The notes under the pieces: model-generated
What the model was told of the DNA's origin: nothing
The model's input: the letters and a program-made list of their open reading frames with translations, nothing else
Databases searched by the model: none
Made by a program: the position numbers and the translations under genes
Source: Eutypa lata
Lineage: Eukaryota; Ascomycota; Sordariomycetes; Xylariales; Diatrypaceae
Direction of reading: 5' to 3'
DNA length: 64,000 nt
NCBI GenBank assembly: GCA_022661535.1
Contig: JAKULF010000006.1
Coordinates: 744,001-808,000 of the forward strand
In this document: positions 26,274 to 36,445 of the stretch, in pieces
Layout: every line of letters begins with the position of its first letter
Position numbering within the stretch: the first letter of the stretch is position 1

Positions 26274-28372
26274 TCAAGCCCTTGCATATATGTCCTGCTC
26301 AGCCACATGATCCTCGTCACCTTTCCAGACCTTGAACTCCAGGAGTCCCTGGTCATTGCGATACGCATTGCCATTGTTCCTAGTGAATACAAGTTAGTTT
26401 ATCTCAGAGCCAGGCATGTAGAGTAAAAACTTACAAATCTCTTAGAATCATAAATATGATTGCAAACACGGTCAAGATAGCAAGACCTATGAACCCAGCG
26501 CAGATTTGGTACCCATACTGGTAATGCGGTGCTATTCGACATACAATTAGCATATGCTTCATTCCAGCGATCACGGGCGTGTTTATCTTGGGGATACGTA
26601 CCGTCTACTGCCGGGAAAAGGAGAACAAGCGCCCATGCGTTGATAGCGTAAACGAATGTGTTCCCAATAGAGACGATTAGCCCACGGAGCGTACCATTTC
26701 CCTGGCATACTTCATTAATCCACGCGATGGTGATTGACTGCGCGGGAAGACCTGCGGTGATGAATATATATCCCACGAATTTGAGAGCATCGGGAGCCTC
26801 CCAAACAGCCACGAAAGCATTGCCGGCCAGGCACAGAACCATGTTCGCCACAATGACGATGGGACGATTCTCCAACCAGTCCGAAATAATTCCACTAATT
26901 ATTGAGTTGATGAGAGCCGCACCCTGACCCGCCGTCGGAATGTTATTGATTTGTGGTACAGTATACCTCCCGAGATACTGGAGCCACAGATTGAAATATC
27001 CATCTCCCCAGGAGAAAGCACCATATAAGCTAAGAAGTTTAGCCAAACCTAATACTTTAATCGAACCGGCGAGGCCACTCACGCGTAACATATCACGAAG
27101 AGGTAAACGTGCCAGGTCGTCCAGACGCTCTTGAAGCGCTTCCATGTTATCTTTTGGACAGGGCGACGTCCAACTCTGTCCATTCGGCTGATTGCTAGCT
27201 CGATCTCCTATTTGTCTTTATTAGCTTAAACAAATACAGAATAAGGGGGCTTGTTTCTCACCGAAGGCTTCAACCATCTTGCCTTTGTATCCCTGGGCTG
27301 ATCTGGCAGAGCGTAAAAGCCCCAAAAGGCAATAGGCAAAGAGATGATTCCGTCGAAAATAAACAACCATCTTTTTAAGGTCAGCGATTTATATTACGGT
27401 CATCCAAACAGAATGCTACCCACCTCCAACTAGCCATGCCTTTCCCATTCATGTTTGTGTAGAGGCCGGATTGTATGTACCCCGAGAACATGCCTGCGAC
27501 TCGTGCAGAGACCTCGTACAGGGCCATTCTCTTACCTAGCTCGGAAGGCGTGTACCAAGCACCAAGAAGCGCAGCAAACCCGGGGAACGCGATACCCTGG
27601 AAAAAGCCAATGGCGAAGCGGAGGCCGTAAACCTACACACGAAACGTTAGCTTTGAAAGACCGGGTCAGGACTCGCAGCCCCAACATACGGCCTTGGCAT
27701 TTTGCGCTCCGGCAATTGCCATCACGAGGGCTGTCCAGGCAAGTTCGCAAGCAGGCATGAGGATCGAGGGTCTAATTCGGGTTGAGAGAAGTATAAGGGG
27801 CACTGCAAGCGTTCAGTAGATGCAAGTCAGAGCAGGGAGAGGGTTCTGTCTAACCTGCTCCAGCTATGATGCCGCAGTTGAAGGCAGTTGAAAAGTAATT
27901 CAATTCATTTCCGAAAAGAGACAACTAAAACACATGGTCAGTTCATATCATGAAGTCCCGGTGCGAGATTTGACCTACGTCTTCCTTCATTCCAGAGACA
28001 TAGGCATTGCTACATTCGAGTTAGCACTTTCATCAACCCCGACACCTGAAAGAACAGACCTAATATTGGTGTTATCCAACGTTTGGATGAAACACGAAAG
28101 GGCAGTGTAGGCTCTAGTGTGAAGTCAGCTGCCAATCTCTACAGATGCCAATATCAATGGACTCAGGCGTACAAGACGAAGATATCCAATTTCCGGACTA
28201 AAGTTCGATCCGCATCTATGTTGAAGTAGTTCGGCAACGCAACACCGAAAATCAGTCTTCGATGTTCATGTTCAAACTGAGAGTATTGCTGGACACTGTC
28301 AAGATTGGCGATAACTTTGACAGTATCACTTGCCTTGGTATCCTCGGCACCGGATGCGGTGTCGGAGCCCAT
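26274..28372 (-). CDS. MFS transporter, anion:cation symporter (Dal5/Fen2-like) family
   Basis: Eleven exons: 28173-28372, 28060-28113, 27979-28009, 27855-27924, 27690-27802, 27424-27632, 27262-27370, 27083-27207, 26602-27029, 26435-26531 and 26274-26379. They total 513 residues with all phases matching. ACS-family features: LDNTNISNAYVSGM after TM1, the TM4-5 region GFFQGIAFPGFAALLGAWYT, SELGKRMALYEVSARVAG, and WLFIFDGIISLPIAFWGF before the Pro-rich loop LPDQPRDTKARWL. About twelve membrane segments are expected in the plasma membrane. Characterised relatives import allantoate/ureidosuccinate, pantothenate or nicotinate. With the adjacent ring-opening enzyme, uptake of a small nitrogen-containing acid is a reasonable inference. 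The third exon is only 31 nt. Confidence 0.92.
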
Positions 28373-28972
28373 TTTACGAGAAAAACAAGGTAGCCAATAG
28401 AACCAACGAGCCGTGACTACAGGATAAGTTCTGTCTGACCCAGAGACCCGGGTTCATATATGAAATAAAGTCGATACGGCCTCGACCAGGGTCTATGGAC
28501 CCCTCGCGAAGGCGATAGCCGAACACGGATCGCGACTTTACCCCCTAGGACAAAATTTAAGCGAGAATTTCATACTAATTCCTTACTGATATCATACTAT
28601 TGAATGATGCAATATAGAAAAACATGACGCATACTCAAACGAACTATACCCAACAGGCGGGTGATGCCGAGATGTGCACTAGTGACAAGGGTATTTCCGA
28701 TGCTATCGTGAAAATGATGCAAAGGGGGCCCCTGATGGCATCATGGAAAACTGGATCACGGGCGAGTGGACCCTGATAAGTATTCGACAGACTGGATTGC
28801 TCTACGGAACCCTTCCCGAGCAACTTTAGACGACTTTGGTATTTATCTAGAATCTATAATTGCCAATAGATGTAAATCCCAAGGACTAAATTTGTATATA
28901 AGTCTCGTCGAGCACATAAAACAGAGTGGGTATTTCCAATAAGTGGTACAACTCTCAACCGACATCAACACG
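28373..28972. promoter_or_regulatory. Divergent promoter between MFS and flavin monooxygenase genes
   Basis: A 600-base divergent gap driving both genes. Candidate motifs: CCAAT at 28394-28398; an everted CCG-N4-CGG at 28519-28528, the style of site bound by Zn2Cys6 regulators; and GATA-factor sites at 28775-28780 (TGATAAG on the plus strand) and 28843-28848 (AGATAA on the minus strand), plus a weaker GATAAG at 28423-28428. GATA sites would fit nitrogen-source control by an AreA-type factor, but such short motifs also occur by chance. Confidence 0.4.
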
Positions 28973-30585
28973 ATGACTATTCCCACCGAGGGCAAGAAGC
29001 GAATATATTTAAATGCCTTCGATGCTTGCACGGTAGGACATACCAGCCCAGGCCAATGGCGGAACCCAATAGATCAATCGGCGAACAAACGGGATCTTGC
29101 CTATTGGACGGAGACTGCGAAGCTACTAGAGAGAGGGAAGTTCTTGTCATACTTCCTTGCCGATACTGTCGGGGGCTTCGATGTGTACAAGGGTAGTCGG
29201 GACCCCGCCATCAAGATAGGATCCGAGTTCCCTGTGACGGACCCTTTCGTGGTAAGTCTCTAACTAGATGAAGAAAGAAAAATGATTGTACTATCACTGA
29301 CTTCTTGTAACCAAGCCTATATCGGCTATGGCTGCCGTGACGAAGTCATTAGGCTTTGGGGTCACTGCTTCGACAAGCTATGAAAAGCCCTTTCTGCTCG
29401 CACGTCGGTTCTCAACCCTCGATCACTTCACTAGGGGCAGAATAGGATGGAATATTGTGACCTCTTGGAGTAAGTCTAGTGCCCTTGCAATGGGCTTGAC
29501 CGATATTATCCCACATGACGAGCGCTATGCCGCTGCGGATGACTTGATGTCTCTGTTGTATAAGTACGTTATAATACATCTATAATACCGCCTGGAAGTA
29601 CCTAATCTTCCCTAGGCTTTGGGAGGCTTCATTTGCAGACGACGCGGTTGTAAAGGACAAAGAATCTGAGACGTATATCAACCCGTCAAGAGTACGCACA
29701 ATAAAGCACGACGGCAAGTATCACAAGCTAGAAAGTCCATTCATCGTCGACCCGAGTCCCCAAAGGACACCCTTTCTCTTCCAAGCAGGGACATCACCGT
29801 GAGTGCTACCAATTCAATTTTAGCCCCCCTCACTCCATCCCACTATCTGACTTTCTCCCTACAGCACCGGCTCAGCCTTCGCAGCAACGCACGCAGAAGC
29901 AATCTTCGTAGCCGGCCACGTCCCTGGCACATTAGCGCCCAAGATCGCCCGGATTCGTCAACTAGCCGCCGAGCAGGGGCGCGATCCACAGAGCCTGAAA
30001 TTCTTCCAGTGCTTGATCGTCATCCTAGGGGAAACGGATGAAGAGGCCCACAGAAAGCACGAAGAGATCAAGAAGTACCAGTCGCTCGAGGGAGGACTCG
30101 TGATCTTCAGCGCGTTCACGGGGATCGACCTCAGCCGCTTCGACCTGGACGAGGAGATCAAGCCCGACGATAGCAAATCCTCCGCGATCATCCAGTCGGC
30201 CTTCAGCAACCTCTTCAACGAGAAGGAGGGCGCCGGGAAATGGACGCCGCGCCGTGCCGCCGAGGAGCTGTCTATTGGTGGAAATGGAGCCGTCCTCGTC
30301 GGGAGCCCGCAGACGGTTGCTGATGGCATGGAGAGGTGGATACGCGAAGCTGATCTTGATGGTTTTAACCTCTCACCTGTAGTCCAGCCGCAGTCGTGGG
30401 AAGACATCGTCGAGCTCCTCGTCCCTGAGCTGCAGAGGCGTGGCATATATTGGGATGACTATGAAGTTCCCGGAGGCACACTCCGTGAGAATGCGCAGGG
30501 GAAAGGAAATAGTCGGTTGAGAGAGGATCATGTGGGTAGCACGTATAGATTCGATCAATACAAAGTGAAGGATGAATCGAGGTAA
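28973..30585 (+). CDS. FMN-dependent monooxygenase, NtaA/SnaA/DszA family
   Basis: Four exons: 28973-29251, 29316-29563, 29616-29798 and 29865-30585. They give 476 residues in phase. The chosen start is the ATG at 28973 (MTIPTEGKKRIYLNAFD). The family is a bacterial-luciferase-like TIM barrel working with reduced FMN supplied by a separate reductase. Recognisable regions are IYLNAFDACTVGHTSPGQWR at the N-terminus, LGFGVTASTSYEKPFLLAR, RGRIGWNIVTSW, QAGTSPTGSAFAATHAEAIF and GSPQTVADGMERW. Relatives attack nitrilotriacetate, dibenzothiophene sulfone or pristinamycin precursors, so oxidative C-N or C-S cleavage is plausible. It is divergent from the MFS gene. Its stop codon lies within about 55 bases of the RIP block, yet the C-terminus (REDHVGSTYRFDQYK) looks complete. 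Confidence 0.92.
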
Positions 30586-30639
30586 GTATTTATTAGATGC
30601 ATAGTTAATGAAGCATAACGTATTATAACAATCACGCTA

Positions 30640-31942
30640 AAGCAATAAATTAAGATATAATTTAATATAAAATTTCTCGAAACAAATAAAGTTATCGTTA
30701 AAAATCTTTAAGTTAAATAATTTTATAATTTATAAATATAAAAATAAAATATAAAAATTATATTATTAAAAATATTTTATTAAATAATTAATTTAATTTA
30801 TTATTATTATTATTAATTTTACGTTAATAATTTATTATATTAATTATATTAATTTAAATATAAATATATAATATATTTTTAATTATATTTTATATATTAA
30901 AAATTCGATATTTAATATTATAATTAAAATATTATAAAAACTTATAAAATAAATTATAATTTAATAATTATTAAAATACGCGAATAAATATTAATCTTAA
31001 ATAATTCTCGAAAAGTAAAATATATATTATTATTTAAAAAAGTTTATATTAATTTAATTATAAGTTTAAATTATATATTAATTTTTATATTTTAAGTATT
31101 ATACGTAATACTTTAAAATACTTTCGTTATTTAACTTTTTATTATTATTATAAATCGTTATTAAAGTACTTTATTTATTAATAATAATTTAATAAATTAA
31201 ATTAAATAATTAAAATTTTAACGTTTTTTTAATTTTAAATAAATTATAATTAAATCGTTATAATCGAATTATTAAATCGTTAAATATATATTATAATAAG
31301 CTTTAAAAATAAAAACCGTCGAATTAAATCGATAATTATTTTAACTTTTAAATAAAAATTATTTTTTTATTTTTATTAATTTATAAATTTAATTAAACTT
31401 TATTAATTTTTATAATAACGAATTTAATTTTTATAATTAATTAACGATAATTATTTATTAATTAATAAAAATTTAAATTATTAAATTAAAATATTAATTA
31501 TTTTATAATTTAAATATAATTTATTATTAAATTAATAATATTAATTTCGTTAAAAATTAATTTATTTAATTAATTATTATAAAATTTAAACTTTTTAATA
31601 AACGAAAAAAATATATATATTTAAAAGCTTTTTATATAATTAAATCGTAATTAAATTAATATAATAATACGTCGAAAAAGTTAAGTTTATAAATAAATAA
31701 ATTAAATCGAATAATAATACTTTACGGATTTAATAATTAATAAGATTTTATTAATCGCGTAATATTTTTTTTTTGCCGAAAGGTAACCGGGATTGTACCG
31801 TTAGCGCCGAGCACCTGCTGCGAAAGAGAAACCTTAAGTTCGACTTTTAAAAGCAGCAAGTTAAAAAGCGATGGTCGTCGAGAATTTATTTTAATTTTAT
31901 TATAAATCTTTTTTTGTTTTTAACTTTTTAATTTAACGGATA

Positions 31943-31996
<54 letters not shown>

Positions 31997-32040
31997 TAAA
32001 TTTTATAAATATTTAATTATAATTTATCCTTAAGATAAAA
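30640..32040. repeat. Second AT-rich RIP-mutated block
   Basis: About 1.4 kb with the same signature as the left edge: cytosine survives mainly in CpG, and CpA is almost absent. The left boundary is sharp, just after the monooxygenase stop. An island at about 31770-31880 keeps ordinary composition, including CpA-containing words such as GCACCTGCTGC and GCAGCAAG. No reading frame remains. Confidence 0.85.
31945..31996. repeat. (TAA)n microsatellite
   Basis: About 17 uninterrupted TAA units near the right end of the AT-rich block. Confidence 0.95.
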
Positions 32041-32082
32041 TGTATATAATAATAATAACAAGAAATGCAACCGCCGTATAAA

Positions 32083-33145
32083 TCACTTGATCAACCCCTT
32101 CGCTAAGTTCGAATCCACCTCTTGCTCGAACATTACGGTTCTCATTATACCGTTCTCGGGCCTCTGGGGAGGTACGCTTGTCTGCACCAAGTCCTGATCC
32201 CTAATAGCCCAGCTTTTAAGATTCTTCGCGTCTTTTAGTTCGTAATACCGGTGGTTGGGACCAACATCTTCGATACCTTTAACGCCGGCATTGTCCGATA
32301 TACCAACTTTCCCAGCGGCTTCCGAGTCATCCACCTTGCTCCTCCTGCTGTGGGAAGAGAGGGTTGATAGAAGCAACTTCACCATGGAAAGGTTGGCCAG
32401 ATGGAGGCGTGCAAAGCTAGAAAATGCTGGGGCGGAACAGACAATAATAGCCACTGTGAGCTCGACATAACTGGGGAGGCTGTTAGCCTTATTATATCCA
32501 GTACACTATTATAAAATGATCTCTCTCTATATGAAACTATAAACATACCTGCAGAGGGCCAGGATGGCCGAGATCCAAGTTGTGTCGTTGGTGTGTGTAA
32601 TATGAACCCTTTCTACTAGAGACGCGATGCTAGCCCCAATACCCCTTGGTTTATGTGTACAAACATCAGTTCACAATCCCCAGAAGTGTACGTCAAGAAT
32701 AATGGGAGAGAGTGTTCGTAACTCACAAGAGCGCCAGTGAGAAGACTGCGATAACGGGAAGTCGGCGCCGTATAGGCAACTTCAGCTTCGCTATGATCGG
32801 TAGCGGAAGGATGAATATGTACAAGTCCAACACCACACTAAGTGCCAACTAGGCCTACTAGTAGCCTAGTGGAATCAGCGTTCGGCCATCCAGTACGGCC
32901 AGCGATGTCTCGCCGGCTCGAGGAGTCTCGTAGTATATAGCAGCAACAATTCCAGACACGTACGCCGCGAAGTTGAACGCCATACCCGCCCAGACGGCCG
33001 AACGTTGATATAAAATCTGGTCGCTGTGAACGCAATTCCCCATGCAACTAGAGCGTCCATGACTGACATCATCGCAGGGGCCAACGAGACAGGATTCTCG
33101 AAGTTGCTTCATCCATTTGGAGATGGACCTGCGGGAATTTGACAC
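32083..33145 (-). pseudogene. PTH11/SAT4-type membrane protein, probably broken
   Basis: Minus-strand pieces with membrane character. Upstream segment about 32861-33080, including SAVWAGMAFNFAAYVSGIVA and YYETPRAGETSLAVLDGRTL. Then 32727-32848 (LALSVVLDLYIFILPLPII), 32549-32644 (GIGASIASLVERVH...WISAILALC) and 32083-32470 (VELTVAIIVCSAPAFSSF, then a Ser-rich tail). The last three join in phase. Between the first two lie three in-frame TAG codons at 32858-60, 32855-57 and 32849-51. If these were TGG before RIP, the frame would run through. Alternatively a 48-nt intron (GTACTG...CTGAT...CTAG) could hide them. The N-terminal half also changes frame near 33010, and no convincing start is seen. 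The fold resembles fungal seven-helix receptors of the PTH11/SAT4 group; functional status is doubtful. Confidence 0.6.
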
Positions 33146-33935
33146 AAGTCAACAGCTAAATCCATAACGGTGATAATGTTGAAAATTGTCAGAGTACGAA
33201 TGGCCGATGGTTGATCGATCGTGATGAGAATGCGATTTTAGAGAATTAAAAACGCCTTATGTATGGCGTCTTTAATTTCATACCTTCAACGAGGCACTAT
33301 GTAGGGTATGAATTTCTCTTTGCCAAGTTGAGCTTGCCGCTAGGTAAATGAAGTCTACCATTTCCTCAGTCGTCCAACTAGGTACGTCGTAATATTGAAT
33401 CGCATGCATATTAATTTCGACACTATGCATAACACGTTAAAAATAAGCTGCGGTTGGCTTTCGTTGGCCCTAGTTGGCCTTCTCGGTAGGCCTTGGTTGT
33501 CCACGTTCCCATATGGCAAGGCTCGCTTACAAACAGGGGGTGCGATTTGCCGCCAGATCTTTAGCCCCCAACTGGTGAGGAGCAGCGAAGCCACCTCAGA
33601 TGCCCAGAGCCTGGTCTGCTAAACGCTGGGTCACCAGACTTCCACCGCATATTCTGGGGTCAACCTTTCGTGGTTCCAAGTGCGGGGGATTTCATTGGTA
33701 GGCTCAAAAGACGATCTGTCTTATCGATAACTTTAAAATCAATAACCTGGGAAATATATCTAAAAATAGAACAGTCACAAAGGTGTCAAGGCTAGCAAGC
33801 CAGGGGCAATCGTCGGGCAGTTGGTTCTATTTAATGATACAACGAGAGCCAAAGGTCCCTTCTTTTCACATACCACTACAACCTTCTGCAACTTGCCCAT
33901 CCTAAACGAAAATCAAGTCATCCTCTTGCATCACC
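33146..33935. other. Intergenic, no gene seen
   Basis: About 790 bases between the PTH11-like remnant and the SnoaL-like gene. No coding-like frame. Confidence 0.5.
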
Positions 33936-34445
33936 ATGTCTGAATATACATCCTCGAAAGAAGGCTTCCAGCGCGCCATGGAATGGAGTTTGACCGGCAA
34001 GCCGGAAGAGGCACACCTCTATGTGGAGGGCACCTCAACTCCTACGTTTTATCAGCTCATGAACGGCCAGCGCATCCCATACGATAACTTTGTTCAAGGA
34101 ATCGTGGAATGGAGAGGGAAAGTAAGCGAGTACAAGCCGGTCGTGTAAGTGGAACCGAACCCCCTCATCATTCACTTTCCTTGCCCCCCCACTACGTAGA
34201 CTTCAGCTACAAGAAAATTACTTGTAAAACTGACATGTCAGGATTGAAGGCACGAATTTCTCCGTGATGGCGACCAGCTCGCTGCACGTATGACCGGAAC
34301 CATCAAGGTCGAAGGAGCTGATACGCATTTTGAGAGTTTCATGTTTGCAAAGGTGGAAAACGAGAGTGGCAAGTTGGAATACCTAATTGAGCGATCGGTT
34401 TGGGGGCCAGTTGGTGAGGCTCCAGAGCACGGAGTTACATCTTAG
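33936..34445 (+). CDS. SnoaL/NTF2-like small protein
   Basis: Two exons, 33936-34144 and 34250-34445, give 134 residues. The donor is GTAAGT in phase 2; the acceptor is AAG at 34248-34249 with a CTGAC branch site. The protein opens with a helix (EGFQRAMEWSLTG), then LYVEGTSTPTFYQLMNGQRIPYDN and a beta-rich second half (HEFLRDGDQLAARMTGTIKV...FESFMFAKVENESGKLEYLIERSVW). That is the helix-then-curved-sheet pattern of the SnoaL/NTF2-like superfamily. Members include polyketide cyclases, isomerases and proteins of unknown role; no substrate can be assigned here. There is no signal peptide. Confidence 0.75.
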
Positions 34446-36445
34446 GAAACATTGCACCAACACCTAGATCTCAATCGTACTCGTATCAGTTTCTCCATTT
34501 CCAATGTAACCATCTCCATGTGAAGCGATCTTGTCAAGTAGCTACCAAAATAATCGATACATTTTCCTGCTACATGCTATATTTGATGCGAACAATTTTG
34601 GTTATATTTCAATACCAAACAATGATTTAAATCCTACCATATATGTAAAGTGCTATCTACTTACATATGACCTGTCACATTTTTCAAGTCCCTCATATGG
34701 TTCGCCCAAACCACAGTAATTACTTACATAAATGTGTTAACGTCTTCACCTAAATTTGCCTAACTCTGCCTGACTTTCACTGCATTTTAGCCCCACGAAG
34801 GGGGTTACTTGTGTGTACTAAGTACAGAGGTTGTTATTACGGCTAGGTAAGCCAAACCCTACTATGTTACTAATATAACCTACCTACGAGTTATATGAGG
34901 GACAGAATCTTCCCAGTCCACCACAGCCGGATACATTCGTTCATCTTGATACCAACTGTTTCTAGTTTTATTCATATTATCAGGTTATAAATTAACGACA
35001 TAATTATTCCTATCATAACGGAAAGGCTGTTAGCAGAATAAGTATATGAATATGTTGAGATGACTACTAAACTGCAGATTTAGATTTATGAAAAACAAAG
35101 TTGGAATAGGGTTCTTCGAAACATTAAAGGGGTGGTTCAACCGACTGCGCTGGAATGAGGGTCGATATGAAAAGGGTTTATAGAACTTAAAGTCTTAACT
35201 CAGTGAATGTAAACTATAGGTATTTATCAACGTAGGTCCTAGTTATATATACTGGTGGCAGGTGCGATGGACCAGGCCCTATATGTACCGTCTCGACGGG
35301 TCTCTAACCGTCATTATAGACTAAGAAAATACAACATCCCTTACTCCCCCAAATCAATACCTACCTAGTATTACCGACGCGATATAAAGAGGGCACCATC
35401 TTTAACTAAACTTAAGCGGCATGTAGCATGTACAGATGCCAAAATAAGAATTCATTCCCGGCATGGCTGCTCCCACATACACATGGTGAACACCTCTCTT
35501 AAGAGAGAGCTTGCATTCGTAGCATGGCACACCGAGTTTAAGAATGTCCTTAAGTCATGAAGGATAAACTTCACCTCCGTGGCTGAGAAGATGTGAGAGT
35601 GGAATTGAATGCCACACTTGCTTCTGACTAAGCTACAGTGGATTGGAAGAGTTATGGATCTCCTTGCAATGGAAGGTTACGCAATGCATGACTACATACA
35701 TGCAGGTAATGCCCATTACATTCGGATTTTCGGCAAGTTCCAACAAGCTGCATTAGGCAGACTAGGTAGATCGGGATGCACCACCACTACAGTATACAGT
35801 CGTACCATTTGTCTAGAATGGTCTTACAAAGGAATTCCAGGAAGTGTAGTTACTGACGCATCGATATACATTTTGCGACAGCTGATCTTTTGGCAAACTT
35901 CTTGTTAAGCAAGTATTCTTACAACAATAAAGTTACCAAATGGCGTCCTTTAGTGACGACATTACTTTGAGTTAGCGCTGGTGGCTGTCTCGAATCGACT
36001 CAATTAGGCTTGTGCATACTGACATACCCGCTTCTGATTGGCCAATTTCGTTGACACTAACCTAACTTCAAAGCTTAGTAGTACAAAGGGATCATCATAC
36101 TTGTAAAGTGATGTCACAGGTATCATCTTTCAACTTTGACCAATTTGATGTGGCACAGAGATATGGGACATTCTCCCTTTTAGAAGAGCTATGATATCAG
36201 AAGCTACTTACGTGCACGACCAATGTCCATCTTTTCTCAAGCAGGTAGATGATATATGAAAGACGTGCCAGCCCCAGTAACACACATCCAGCATACCACC
36301 TTTCAACTACTACATCAATACAATAATACCCTTCCCTCCATAGGAACCACTTCTGATACCCAAGCTACCACATTACCACTTTCTCATAACTTTTCATACG
36401 ACGAAGCAAAAATTTTAACCATAAAATAACATCAAGAAGAAGATA
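34446..36445. other. Intergenic, no gene seen
   Basis: About 2 kb. A 99-codon open frame at 35609-35908 has no recognisable features or splice context. The last 150 bases before 36446 are pyrimidine- and A-rich, like a fungal core promoter and leader. Confidence 0.5.

Noticed and set aside
35609..35908. 99-codon plus-strand open frame
   Set aside because: No recognisable motif, no splice context, composition like random intergenic translation.
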